A DNA stretch of 56,087 nucleotides from Neolewinella agarilytica (lineage in GTDB: Bacteria; Bacteroidota; Bacteroidia; Chitinophagales; Saprospiraceae): assembly GCF_900110645.1 (NCBI RefSeq), contig NZ_FOFB01000034.1, positions 1 through 56,087 on the forward strand, in the 5' to 3' direction. Positions 44,189 to 54,200 of this stretch are shown in pieces. The translations under genes and the position numbers were made by a program. Position 1 is the first letter of the stretch. Each line of letters opens with the position of its first letter. The notes under the pieces are model-generated. The model was given only the letters and a program-made list of their open reading frames with translations, did no database searches and was not told the DNA's origin.

Positions 44189-46078
44189 CTAATAAGCCCG
44201 CTCGTTACTACCAATCATATAGTTACAAAAAGCCTTATTCACCACCCGGAAGCCACCCGGCGTCGGGTAATTGCCACTGAAGTACCAGTCTCCGTTATTA
44301 TCCGGGCAGGCTATGCGCAAGTCCTCGATGGTCTGATAGATGACGTCAATCTGTGGTTCAGTACCCTTCGGGGTAATGATTTTGGCGATCATGTCACTCA
44401 CCTGCTCATAGGAGAATTGGTCGTATAGCTCCTGAACCACATTCCGTTGCTTCGCGTCTGGCTTTTTCAGCTCTTCCAGGGCTTTTTTGTGTACCTGCTT
44501 CATCAGTCGCTTCTTACCCTTTTTCTCCAGCAGGGCTTCCATTGCCTTGAAGGCAACAAACTCCCCCATCCGGCTCATATCGATGCCGTAGCAATCCGGG
44601 TAGCGAATCTGAGGCGCGGACGAAACGATGAGAATACGCTTAGGCTTAAGCCGGCTGACAATCTTAATGATCGAATCCCGCATGGTTGTACCCCGCACAA
44701 TGCTATCATCCAGCAAAACGAGTGTATCAACGTTGTTGCGAACGATACCGTAGGTGACGTCGTAGACATGGCTCACCATATCTCCCCGGCTACTCGTATC
44801 GGCGATGAAGGTTCGGGTCTTACCGTCTTTCACCACAATTTTTTCATTGCGGACTTTGGTGTTCAGGATTTTGCTCATCCCGTTTTTACCCTGCTTTTGC
44901 TTTTTCTTCAACGCCTTCTTTTTCCAGGCGGTCAGCTCTTGCTCCAGGCCCTCAATCATCCCCTGGTAGGCCGTCTCGGCCGTATTCGGAATATAGCTGA
45001 AAACCGTGTTATTGAAGTCATAATCAATGGCCTTCACAACGGCGGGAGCCAGCAGGCGCCCAAGTTCCTTGCGTTCGAGGTAGATGTCCCGGTCTGTTCC
45101 ACGGCTGAAGTAAATCCGCTCAAAGGAACAGGCAGCGCGTGGCAATAACTTCGTGAAGGGTTTCATCAGCATATCCCCGTTCTTCTTCATGATCAGGGCA
45201 TGACCGGGCTTCACCTCTTTGATCGTGCCAAAGGGTACGTTGAAGACGGTCTGCAGCGCCGGCCTTTCACTGGCGACGGCGATGAACTCTTCGTTTTCAA
45301 AGTAAAAGGCAGGGCGAATGCCTGCGGGGTCCCGCATGACGAACCCGTCACCGTGTCCAATCATTCCCCCCATCACGTAGCCCCCGTCAAACTTTTTACT
45401 GGCTCGTTTGAGCAGGCGTTGCACGTCCAGTTCGTCCGCGATAATGTCATTAATCTCGATGTTGGAGTGCCCATCAGGTTTATGCCATTGGTGAATACGC
45501 TGGACTTCATCATCGAGGAAGTGGCCAATCTTTTCCAACACCGTTACCGTGTCAGATTTTTCCTTAGGGTACTGCCCGAGTTCTACCAGTTCCTGAAAGA
45601 GTTCATCTACGTTGGTCAGGTTAAAGTTACCGGCTACGATGAGACAACGGGTTTTCCAGTTACTCTGCCGCAGGAAAGGGTGGCAGGTTTCTATGTCGTT
45701 ACTCCCGTGTGTGCCGTAACGAAGGTGCCCCATCATGAGTTCTCCGGTATAGGGCAGGTTCATTTTGAGGTAATCCGGGTCGGCGAGTTGCTCGGGGGAT
45801 AATTCGTCAAAGCGTTTGTAAACACCTTTCCAGAGATCGTCGAGGTAATTGGTTTTATTGGATCGCTTTCGGCTGATGAACTTCTTCCCGGGCGGATGAT
45901 CGAGCTTGATGGTGGCCATGCCGGCGCCGTCTTGTCCACGGTTACGCATTTTACGCATCAACAACTGCAGGCATTTCAGGCCGTGAAGCGGGGTGCCGTA
46001 TTTCTCCTGATAATAGCTCAGGGGTTTGCGGAGGCGGATCATCGCCAGGCCGCATTCGTGGTGGATAGCGTCACTCAT
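44189..46078 (-). CDS. purF: Amidophosphoribosyltransferase, long Bacteroidota form
   Basis: 629 aa from ATG at 46078; this start gives MSDAIHHECGLAM, in which Cys9 becomes the N-terminal nucleophile of the glutaminase domain after cleavage of a short propeptide. The N-terminal Ntn-type glutaminase has QDGAGMA and MGHLRYGTHG; the phosphoribosyltransferase part contains the PRPP loop VLLDDSIVRGTTMRDSI (about 505). The enzyme makes 5-phosphoribosylamine, the first step of purine synthesis. The 629-residue length is typical of Bacteroidota and longer than the 500 of E. coli. It is not in a pur operon here. Confidence 0.95.
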   Translation of the reverse strand: MSDAIHHECGLAMIRLRKPLSYYQEKYGTPLHGLKCLQLLMRKMRNRGQDGAGMATIKLDHPPGKKFISRKRSNKTNYLDDLWKGVYKRFDELSPEQLADPDYLKMNLPYTGELMMGHLRYGTHGSNDIETCHPFLRQSNWKTRCLIVAGNFNLTNVDELFQELVELGQYPKEKSDTVTVLEKIGHFLDDEVQRIHQWHKPDGHSNIEINDIIADELDVQRLLKRASKKFDGGYVMGGMIGHGDGFVMRDPAGIRPAFYFENEEFIAVASERPALQTVFNVPFGTIKEVKPGHALIMKKNGDMLMKPFTKLLPRAACSFERIYFSRGTDRDIYLERKELGRLLAPAVVKAIDYDFNNTVFSYIPNTAETAYQGMIEGLEQELTAWKKKALKKKQKQGKNGMSKILNTKVRNEKIVVKDGKTRTFIADTSSRGDMVSHVYDVTYGIVRNNVDTLVLLDDSIVRGTTMRDSIIKIVSRLKPKRILIVSSAPQIRYPDCYGIDMSRMGEFVAFKAMEALLEKKGKKRLMKQVHKKALEELKKPDAKQRNVVQELYDQFSYEQVSDMIAKIITPKGTEPQIDVIYQTIEDLRIACPDNNGDWYFSGNYPTPGGFRVVNKAFCNYMIGSNERAY

Positions 46079-46105
46079 GTAGGGAACCCGTTTAGGAGTA
46101 AGTTG

Positions 46106-46113
46106 CAAAGATA
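46106..46113 (-). promoter_or_regulatory. -7 box for purF
   Basis: The minus strand reads TATCTTTG 27 bp upstream of the ATG at 46078, leaving a short leader and supporting that start. The nearest TTG upstream is 26 bp away, slightly too far. Confidence 0.5.
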
Positions 46114-46225
46114 ACAACAGGTGCTAAGGGTAATGGTGGCAAGAGAGACTTTTTTTGAAGAAGGTTTGGGTAGCGGCCCCAAACGCCCGCTGGCAACCAC
46201 TTCTCCCCCCAGACGTTACCCCTCC

Positions 46226-47173
46226 ATGAACCTTCGCAACCTTCGTCAGCGCTTCACAGGCACGCCGGACTCGGGCACGGCCAACGATTTGGGCCTGGGC
46301 AACAAGATCGCCCGCCAACCGGGCACCCGCCTGATCAATGATGATGGCAGCTTCAATGTCGTTCGTCGGGGTCGGTCCATCTTCACCCCCTACCAAAGCC
46401 TGGTGGAAATGAGCTGGCCGATGTTCTTGTTGTTCTCGCTGCTCACCTATGTGGTGGTCAATCTCTTTTTCGCGGCGGGCTTCCTCATCATTGGCACCGA
46501 CTCTTTATCCGGCATCCCCCAGGAAACCTCCTTTTGGCACCGGGCTGTTTCCAGCTTCTTCTTCAGTATTCAAACCTTTACGACCGTAGGGTATGGTGAC
46601 ATGGCCCCCGTGGGCATGGCCGCTCATGCGCTGGCATCCTTCGTGGCCCTTTTCGGATGGATCGCCCTGGCCATCGTTACGGGTTTGTTCTACGCTCGCT
46701 TTGCCCGCCCGCAACGCCTCATCCTCTTCTCGGAGCACGCCATCATCGCGCCCTACGCCGAAGACGGCCAAAGCCTGCAATTCCGGATTGCAAATAAACG
46801 CGACAGCCACCTGATCAACGTCTCCGCCCGCGTCGTTCTCACCTGGCTCGAAAACGGGCAGCGACTTTTTGCTCCGTTGGAACTGGAAAGAGATAATGTA
46901 GCCCTGTTCCCCCTCAACTGGACGGTCGTTCACCCCATCACTGACGAAAGCCCGATGGCCGATTGGAGTGAGTCCGATTATTGTAGCCGACATTCAGAGT
47001 TACTGATCACCATTGACGGGTATGATGAGACCTTCGCCAAGAACGTTCACATCAATAATTCCTACCTCCACAATGAAATCATCTGGGATGCCCGATTTGA
47101 GCCCATGTACTTCGAACGGGAAAAAACCACCGAATTACACCTTGACCGGATCGGGCGCTACACCAAACAGTAA
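46226..47173 (+). CDS. Inward-rectifier potassium channel, KirBac type
   Basis: 315 aa from ATG at 46226, giving MNLRNLRQRF; the longer frame has no support. Two membrane helices (about 62-90 and 130-150) flank the selectivity filter TVGYGD (120-125). A slide helix (RRGRSIFTPYQSLVEMSW) precedes the first helix, and the C-terminal part (about 155-300) is the beta-rich cytoplasmic Kir domain (RLILFSEHAIIAP, LQFRIANKRDSHLI). The channel carries K+ across the inner membrane. It is convergent with the AsmA-like gene, with only 16 bp between stops. Confidence 0.95.
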   Translation: MNLRNLRQRFTGTPDSGTANDLGLGNKIARQPGTRLINDDGSFNVVRRGRSIFTPYQSLVEMSWPMFLLFSLLTYVVVNLFFAAGFLIIGTDSLSGIPQETSFWHRAVSSFFFSIQTFTTVGYGDMAPVGMAAHALASFVALFGWIALAIVTGLFYARFARPQRLILFSEHAIIAPYAEDGQSLQFRIANKRDSHLINVSARVVLTWLENGQRLFAPLELERDNVALFPLNWTVVHPITDESPMADWSESDYCSRHSELLITIDGYDETFAKNVHINNSYLHNEIIWDARFEPMYFEREKTTELHLDRIGRYTKQ

Positions 47174-47189
47174 GCATCGTCAAGCGTCA

Positions 47190-48785
47190 TTATCGAAGCT
47201 CGGTGGCTTTCAACTCTTTGGGGGTAAACATTTTGCCCGACACACTGGACCGTAGCCCGCTGACGATAGACTTCCAGTACAGATTAAAGAAAGACTTCCC
47301 CGCTTCGTGTTCGTTGTATACCGTTCCGTGAACCAGGTCTCCGCCCGAACGGGGATTGCTGTCCCGGATGGCGATATCTTCCATGATATTTTTCAGCCAG
47401 GCTTTTTTCCCGTCAAGTTTGAGTTCCAGGCCGTCGTAGAGAAGCAGGAGTTTCCCGTCAGCGACCTCGTTGGTAACGGAAAAATTATAGTTTAATTTGT
47501 TGAGGTGCCCGCCCTCCACAAAAGCTTCTGCCGCAACGGACATAAAGGGGTTGATATCCGTCATATCATAATCCCTGAGCTCTCCCGTGGCACTGAAATG
47601 ACGGCCACCACCCGATTGGTCCAGGGCAAAACGGGCCTGTAGCGGAGACCTTTCCCCGAAAGTAAAGTCGGCCGTTATCACAGCAGAATCCCCCTGTGGA
47701 TAGGTACTGAAATTTTTCAGGCTCAAACTCCCTTCCCGAAAGTTAATTTCCTCTGCACTACTCTCTTCCAGCAATACGCCATAGGTTATTTCGGCCCGGG
47801 TAACCCGCAGTTCCTGCAACAGAACGGGCACTGGAAGCTTGCGAAACTTTTCTACAAAGAAGTCCTTCTGCTCACTTTCTTTTTCGGATGGCAGAGCGGG
47901 ATTTTCAAAAACCAGAAGATTAAAATCCTCCACGCTCACCTTCGGCAAGACCGCGAGCCCACCGGCCATCAGGCTATCGAATGGTACGTCCTCAAACAAT
48001 ACATCATCCAGGCGCAGAGCTAACCAGTCATCTTTCATTTTCAATGCCGTTAGAAAGGGCCGGACTGCCTGTCTGGGCGATAGCTTTACGGTCCCCAGCT
48101 GCAACTGCCCCCGGTCCGTATCCAGCTTCACCTCACTAAAGGACCAATCTGCCTTTTCTTTCTGCGGAATAATGAGACTATCGGAGCTGAAAAGCAAAGC
48201 AGGCGCGGCCGCAGGTCCTGGGTCCCGTTCCTTACGGGGTGCAAGGGGAAGTTGAAGAGCAGTGGATCTTAGCTGAAGTCCGAGTGCCCGCAGGGCAAGC
48301 CGCTGCTGCGCAGTGTACCAGTCAAAAGAACCATCTTTGATGATGGTCTCTCCGATCTTAATGTCCGGCCCGTCGTCGTCTTCCTCCTGATTCATTGTGT
48401 CCTTTGCCATTGCCCGCAGGATTATTTCCGGTTGCTCAATCAGCACCTCGCTAATCCTGATCCGATCATTCAGGAGCAATGGGAAAAGCTTGAGTCCATT
48501 CACCTCTAAGTGTGCAATGGTTCCTTCAAGTTGCTGCCCGCCCGGGCGTTGATTCAGATGAACACTGTCTGCGCTAAGGTTGAAATGAGTTAGCCGAAAA
48601 GCCAGCGTCCGGCTTCCAATGCTAAGTTGGCCACCATCCTGATTGGCCTTTTCTATTAATCGATCCAGCTTTTTGCTGGCCACCACCGGTACGATCAGAA
48701 GAATGGCCAGGAAGAACAATAGCAGGCCTGCACCAATCCGAAGTAGCTTTTTTTGCACGGGGAATATTTTTGGTAGAACGGCCAC
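47190..48785 (-). CDS. AsmA-like membrane-anchored protein
   Basis: 531 aa with one N-terminal membrane helix (about 15-36). The rest is a chain of beta strands with alternating hydrophobic residues and phrases such as LTHFNLSADSVHL, ISEVLIEQPEI, FEDVPFDSLM and LKNFSTYPQGDSAVITADF, which are typical of AsmA/DUF748-like repeating groove proteins. These are thought to lie in the periplasm and carry lipids between membranes; that role is inferred. Residues about 174-195 (QLPLAPRKERDPGPAAAPAL) are encoded by a dispersed intergenic repeat inserted in frame, which breaks the strand pattern. Confidence 0.7.
   Translation of the reverse strand: MAVLPKIFPVQKKLLRIGAGLLLFFLAILLIVPVVASKKLDRLIEKANQDGGQLSIGSRTLAFRLTHFNLSADSVHLNQRPGGQQLEGTIAHLEVNGLKLFPLLLNDRIRISEVLIEQPEIILRAMAKDTMNQEEDDDGPDIKIGETIIKDGSFDWYTAQQRLALRALGLQLRSTALQLPLAPRKERDPGPAAAPALLFSSDSLIIPQKEKADWSFSEVKLDTDRGQLQLGTVKLSPRQAVRPFLTALKMKDDWLALRLDDVLFEDVPFDSLMAGGLAVLPKVSVEDFNLLVFENPALPSEKESEQKDFFVEKFRKLPVPVLLQELRVTRAEITYGVLLEESSAEEINFREGSLSLKNFSTYPQGDSAVITADFTFGERSPLQARFALDQSGGGRHFSATGELRDYDMTDINPFMSVAAEAFVEGGHLNKLNYNFSVTNEVADGKLLLLYDGLELKLDGKKAWLKNIMEDIAIRDSNPRSGGDLVHGTVYNEHEAGKSFFNLYWKSIVSGLRSSVSGKMFTPKELKATELR
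48201..48266 (+). repeat. Dispersed CGCAGGTGCAA element, long form, inside a CDS (L3)
   Basis: AGGCGCGGCCGCAGGTCC, TGGGTCCCGTTCCTTACGGG and GTGCAAGGGGAAGTT, antisense to the AsmA-like gene and in frame with it. It matches the intergenic copies L1 and L2 closely. Confidence 0.85.
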
Positions 48786-48832
48786 AAGAGGGGTGGATGT
48801 TCGGGCCGACGGCTACACGGCTCTTTTATTAA

Positions 48833-48879
48833 AACCCTGCACCCGTAAGGATCGGAATCCAGGACCTGCGTCCGCGCCT
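48833..48879 (-). repeat. Dispersed CGCAGGTGCAA element, long form (L4)
   Basis: The minus strand reads AGGCGCGGACGCAGGTCC then TGGATTCCGATCCTTACGGG and TGCAGGG; slightly diverged. It lies upstream of the AsmA-like gene. Confidence 0.75.
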
Positions 48880-48895
48880 TATCCGTCAATCCGTT

Positions 48896-48960
48896 TGGCT
48901 ACGTGACTGCCCCGACGATCTGACTCCTTAACTATCTCCCTCTCTGACTACCTTTACAGT
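48896..48960. repeat. GACTATCT/CTGACTAC repeat block
   Basis: CTACGTGACTGCCCCG, CGATCTGACTCC, TTAACTATCTCC and TCTGACTACC: the same degenerate units as the inverted block at 6790-6937, upstream of the BatA-domain gene. Confidence 0.55.
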
Positions 48961-49030
48961 CTTTCATAAAACAATACCCCGCCTCAGTTCGTCTATACAC
49001 CGGTATACCTTTTCTTTCCCCCCCTGGACT

Positions 49031-51067
49031 ATGCAATTTCTCTACCCCTCCTTTTTATGGGCCCTGGCGGCACTCGCCATCCCGATCATCATTCACCTGT
49101 TTTACTTTCGGCGCTTTAAGAAAGTGGCCTTTAGTAATGTGAAGTTCCTGAAGGAGGTCAAGGAAGAGACGAGCATGCGCAGCCGGCTGCGCAATCTGCT
49201 GGTGCTGGCCGCCCGCTGTCTCGCACTCGCCGCACTGGTGTTTGCTTTCGCGCAGCCCTTTATTCCCTCAGCTAAAGAAGTATTAACCGGACGCAAGGCC
49301 GTTAGCCTTTTCGTGGACAACAGCTTCAGCATGGGCGCTGAAAGCGACCGGGCACCGCTGCTGCAGATTGCAAAAGACCGGGCTCGTGACATCGTGGCTG
49401 CCTACGGGGTAGAAGACCGCTTTCAGGTGCTGGACAACAACTTCAGCGGGCGCAACCAACGGCTGGTAGGCCAGGAAGAAGCCCTCGAGCTCATTGAGCA
49501 GATCAAGGTCGTCCCCGACTCCCGCCGCCTCAGTGTTGTGGCTTCCCGCCAGCGCTCCGCGCTGGCCACCGAGAACATCGACAACCGGATCAGCTACCTG
49601 GTCTCCGACTTTCAACGCAACATCACCGACCTTTCCGCCGATCAACTCGACACTTCGGTACAACTCAATCTGGTCCCGCTCGCCGCTGTACGGGAACGCA
49701 ACGTAGGCATCGATTCCGTCTGGTTCGAAGCTCCCGTACCGCAGATGAATCAGAATAACCTGTTGCTCGTCCGCGTCCGTAATTACGGAACCGAAGACCT
49801 GGACAACGTCCGCCTTTCCCTCAACTACCGCGGGCAGAATAAACCCGAAGGCACCCTGGCGATCCCCGCACGGGATTACGTAGTGGACAGCGTTTACCTC
49901 AACATCTCCGAAGCCGGTGTGGGTAGCGCAGAACTCCGTATTACCGACTTCCCCGTTCAGTTCGACGACGTCTACTACGTTACCTTCCGAACGGCAGACA
50001 AAGTAAAAGTGCTCAACATTGACGATGATGGCTCCCCAAACCGCAACCTGCGGGCTGCTCTTGGCGGGCTGAGTGTGTTCGATGCTACCTACGTTGGCAA
50101 CCGCAACATTGATTATGGCGGGCTGGCGGACCATGACCTGATCGTGATGACGGGGCAAAACAGCATCGGATCCGGCCTGGCGGAACAACTGCGGCAGTAC
50201 GTAGAGAATGGCGGCAACCTGCTGGTATTCCCGCCCAAAACGGCGGACGTGAATGGCTATAATGCCTTCCTGCGTCGCCTGGGAGCGGACGATCTGACCG
50301 CCTACGACGAAACCGCCCGGGAAGTAAGCCGGCTCAACAACCGGGAGTTCATCTTCCGCGATGTTTTCCGTAACCGCAACGCGAGTCTGCGCCTGCCCAC
50401 GACCCAAGCCAACTTCCCGATCGGCCGCGTCGGCAGCCGCCGGCAGGAGGCTCTGCTGACCTATCGGGACGGCAGTACCGCCCTGGCGAAATACGCCAGC
50501 GGTGAGGGCAATGTCTACCTGAGCGCTGCCCCCCTCGATGCTGACATCAATAATCTACCGCTCAACGCAGAAGTCTTCATCCCGATGCTCTACAAAATGG
50601 GCATCAGCAGCGGGCGCCGCCGACCGGCAGCTTATACCATTGGCACCGACGAGGTGATCCAGACCAGCAAACGCGGCGCTACCGCCGAACTGGTGTACAA
50701 ACTACGCGGCCCCGGCGGAGAGTTCATTCCCGAACAACGCACGGTGGATAGCCGGGTAGTCCTCGGCCTGGGTGGAAAGGTACCCGAAGCAGGTGTATAC
50801 GACCTGCTGCTGGGCGACGAAAAAGTCGACGCCTTCGCCTTCAACTACAACCGCAGTGAATCTGACCTGACTTACCTCGACAGTGATGAGCTGGCGGACC
50901 TCGGCAGCATCGCCAATGTTTCCGTGCTGGATGCTGATAACCAGGCCAGTCTCATCGGCGAAATCCGCGAACGAAACGAAGGCACCCCGCTCTGGCGCTA
51001 CTTCATCTGGGCGGCGCTGGCGTTTTTGTTGGTGGAAGTACTCTTGTTAAGGTTCTGGAAGGCATAA
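49031..51067 (+). CDS. BatA-domain, VWA-like inner-membrane protein
   Basis: 678 aa. The N-terminal BatA domain is PSFLWALAALAIPIIIHLFYFRRFKKV (TM1 about 8-24), followed by SNVKFLKEV and a second membrane segment (about 56-78). Next is a VWA-like fold with a MIDAS start FVDNSFSMG (about 93-101), then a beta-rich section and a glutamine-amidotransferase-like stretch, DHDLIVMTGQNSIG (about 370-384). A single C-terminal membrane segment (about 652-672) ends it. Related proteins lie near MoxR and other VWA genes in Bacteroidota and may act in aerotolerance or envelope functions; no such neighbours are here. A role is not established. Confidence 0.87.
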   Translation: MQFLYPSFLWALAALAIPIIIHLFYFRRFKKVAFSNVKFLKEVKEETSMRSRLRNLLVLAARCLALAALVFAFAQPFIPSAKEVLTGRKAVSLFVDNSFSMGAESDRAPLLQIAKDRARDIVAAYGVEDRFQVLDNNFSGRNQRLVGQEEALELIEQIKVVPDSRRLSVVASRQRSALATENIDNRISYLVSDFQRNITDLSADQLDTSVQLNLVPLAAVRERNVGIDSVWFEAPVPQMNQNNLLLVRVRNYGTEDLDNVRLSLNYRGQNKPEGTLAIPARDYVVDSVYLNISEAGVGSAELRITDFPVQFDDVYYVTFRTADKVKVLNIDDDGSPNRNLRAALGGLSVFDATYVGNRNIDYGGLADHDLIVMTGQNSIGSGLAEQLRQYVENGGNLLVFPPKTADVNGYNAFLRRLGADDLTAYDETAREVSRLNNREFIFRDVFRNRNASLRLPTTQANFPIGRVGSRRQEALLTYRDGSTALAKYASGEGNVYLSAAPLDADINNLPLNAEVFIPMLYKMGISSGRRRPAAYTIGTDEVIQTSKRGATAELVYKLRGPGGEFIPEQRTVDSRVVLGLGGKVPEAGVYDLLLGDEKVDAFAFNYNRSESDLTYLDSDELADLGSIANVSVLDADNQASLIGEIRERNEGTPLWRYFIWAALAFLLVEVLLLRFWKA

Positions 51068-51073
51068 TTGTAG

Positions 51074-51122
51074 CGACGGCTTCAGCCGTCGTTCGGGCAA
51101 GGGAGCGAAGCGACTTTGCCCG
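51074..51122. terminator. Tandem hairpins after the BatA-domain gene
   Basis: CGACGGC-TTCA-GCCGTCG (51074-51091) and CGGGCAA...TTGCCCG (51094-51122, 15-nt loop). The first unit resembles a widely scattered bacterial intergenic hairpin. No U-tract follows. The remaining 51123-51293 holds no credible gene. Confidence 0.45.
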
Positions 51123-51293
51123 TGGGACGCCTGTCAAACCATAAAGCGACCGCACTTACCCGCTCCGGGAGCCTTCGGCCCCTTTCGCGATCGACGCAGG
51201 AGCATCTCAACCAAGAGGATGCGGGGTACGCCATAGAAAACAATTCCTCGATCAAAGCGCAACCCAAGCTCGCCCCAGCGGGTTACTTCTCCG

Positions 51294-54200
51294 ATGTCTT
51301 TACCCGATCCTACCCAAAAGCTCTTGGAGCGCTATGCGGAAAGCCCTCGCGTAGCCGAAATCGCCCGTATCTGTCAGGAAGGAACGGCTCCGCGGTTACA
51401 GTTAAAAGGTCTTGCTGGCGCACTGGAAAGCTTTCTGCTCTCGGCCACTTACCGACACGCCGGTGGGCATTACCTCGTGGTGGCAACCGATAAAGAAGAG
51501 GCTGCCTACATCCAGAACTCCATTGCGGCCCTGCTACCGAAAAAACAGGTTCGGTTACTGCCCGATAGCTTCCGACGGCCACTCTACTTTGAGGTCTTGG
51601 ACCCCACGAACGTGCTGCTCCGCACGGAAACCATCAACTACCTGACCCACTCCAAATCTAAAGGAGAGATCGTGGTCACCTACCCCGAGGCCCTGTTCGA
51701 GCAGGTCGTTGCCCCGGCGGAGCTAACCAATGCCCGCATCGAACTCAGCAAAGGGGAAACCCTTGACGTAGACACCATCATCGACGTGCTGGTCGAGTAT
51801 GGCTTCAAACGACAGGAATTCGTCTACGAACCCGGACAGTTCAGTATTCGCGGCGGCATCGTGGACATCTTCAGCTACGGCAATGAATACCCCTACCGCA
51901 TTGAGCTCTTTGACGATGAAATTGAGAGTATCCGGACCTTCGACCCGCTACAGCAACTGTCAGTAGACAAGGTCGAGTACGTCAGCATCGTCCCGAATAT
52001 CAACACCAAGTTCAGCCGGGAGCAAAAGACGAGCATCTTCGAAGTTCTGCCGAAAAACACCACCATCTGGATGAAGGACTTCCAGCTGCTGATGGACCGG
52101 TTGAACGAATGTTTCCGCCGTGCGGAAGAGTTTGGGAAGAACCTGACCGTGATCGACGATCAGGAGCTGGCGCAAATCTTTCGTGACCGGGCCTTTATCC
52201 GCCCCGGGGAAGTGCTGGAAGATGTGAAGGACAAGCCCATCGTCTTCTTCACCAACTACAAGCAATCCCTGCCCATCGATCATACGATCGACTGCCGGGC
52301 TAAGCCCCAGCCGAGCTTCAATAAGAATTTCGACCTGCTGATTCGCAACCTGCTGGAGAACACCAGTGGCGGGATTACCAACTACATCTTCGCCAGCAAC
52401 CCTAAGCAGATAGAGCGCTTCTACTCCATTTTCAAAGACCTGGACGCGGGCGTTCGCTGGGAGCCCATCCCGATTGCCATTCACGCCGGTTTTATTGACC
52501 CGGACATGCAGTCGGCTTGCTACACCGATCACCAAATCTTTGAGCGCTACCACCGCTACCGCCTGAGAAAAGGGTTCACGAAGGACAAGGCGATGAACCT
52601 GCGCATGCTGCGCGACCTCGTACCGGGCGATCTGGTCGTTCACCTAGACCACGGCGTAGGCCGTTTCTCCGGTCTGGAGAAATTAGACATTGCCGGCCGC
52701 AGTCAGGAGAGTGTTCGCCTGATCTATAAAAACAACGACGTGCTCTACGTCGGCATCAACAGCCTGCATAAGCTGTCGAAATACAGTGGTAAAGACGGCG
52801 CGCTGCCGCGCCTCGACAAGATCGGCGGCGAGGCCTGGAAGAACCTTAAGAGCCGGACGAAAAAGAAGATGAAGGATATGGCCGGCGAGCTCATCAAGCT
52901 CTACGCCCAGCGCAAGGCCACCCCCGGCCACGCCTTCCCGCCCGACGGTCACCTGCAGAACGAGCTGGAAGCCAGCTTCATCTACGAAGACACCCCGGAT
53001 CAACTCAAAGCCACCAACGCCGTTAAAGAAGATATGATGAAGGCCAGCCCGATGGACCGCCTCATCTGTGGTGACGTAGGCTTTGGCAAGACGGAGATTG
53101 CCCTGCGGGCGGCCTTCAAGGCCGCCATCGATGGTAAGCAGGTCGCCGTACTCGTACCTACGACCATCCTTGCCCTCCAGCATTTCCGCACCTTCAAGGA
53201 AAGGCTCGAGCCCTTTGGCGTAACGGTGGATTACGTCAACCGTTTCCGCACGGCAAAAGAGAAGACCCAGATTTACAAAGACCTCAAGAGTGGAAAGATC
53301 GATCTGCTCATCGGCACCCATGCCATTCTCTCCAAAAAAGTGGAGTTCAAGGATCTCGGACTGCTGGTTATTGACGAAGAACAGAAATTCGGCGTCAAAG
53401 CCAAGGAAAAGCTCCGGGCAATGCAGGTCAACGTTGATACGATGACGTTGACGGCAACGCCCATTCCCAGAACCATGCAGTTCAGTCTGATGAACGCCCG
53501 GGATATGAGCGTGCTGCGCACCGCTCCGCCCAACCGGCAACCCATCCATACCGAGGTGCGACAGTTCAGCGACGAGGTGATCAAGGAGGCGCTGGAGAAT
53601 GAAGTCTTCCGGGGCGGGCAGGCCTTCTTTGTCCACAACCGCGTAAAAAACCTGGAGGATATCGTCGTTATGCTCCGCAAGCTATGCCCGGACGTACAAT
53701 TCGCCACCGCTCACGGGCAAATGGATCCGAAAAAGCTGGAGCAAACCCTGATGGAATTCATTGACCGCCGCTACGATGTCCTTGTTTGTACGAACATCAT
53801 CGAAACCGGCCTGGACATTGCCAATGCCAATACCATCCTGATTAATAATGCTCACCAGTTCGGCCTGTCCGATCTGCACCAACTGCGCGGCCGCGTCGGC
53901 CGCTCCAACAAGAAGGCCTTCTGCTACCTCATCGCCCCGCCTCTGAGCGTGCTCACGCCCGAAGCCCGCAAGCGACTTCGAACGCTGGAGGAATTCAGCG
54001 ACCTGGGCAGCGGGTTCAACATTGCAATGAAAGACCTCGACATTCGTGGAGCGGGGAATTTGCTGGGCGGAGAGCAATCCGGCTTCATCGCTGATATTGG
54101 CTACGAGACTTACCAGCGGATTCTGGAGGAAGCCGTTCGGGAGCTCAAGCAGGGGGAATTCAAAGACGTCTTCGCGGAGCAGCTGACGGAGGCCAGCGAC

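Noticed and set aside
49283..50407. 374-aa minus-strand ORF opposite the BatA-domain gene
   Set aside because: No motifs; fully covered by a well-supported gene on the other strand.
51116..51493. 125-aa plus-strand ORF before mfd
   Set aside because: It runs through hairpins and into mfd in another frame; no supporting motif.
52683..53636. 317-aa minus-strand ORF inside mfd
   Set aside because: Antisense to the Mfd helicase motifs; a shadow.
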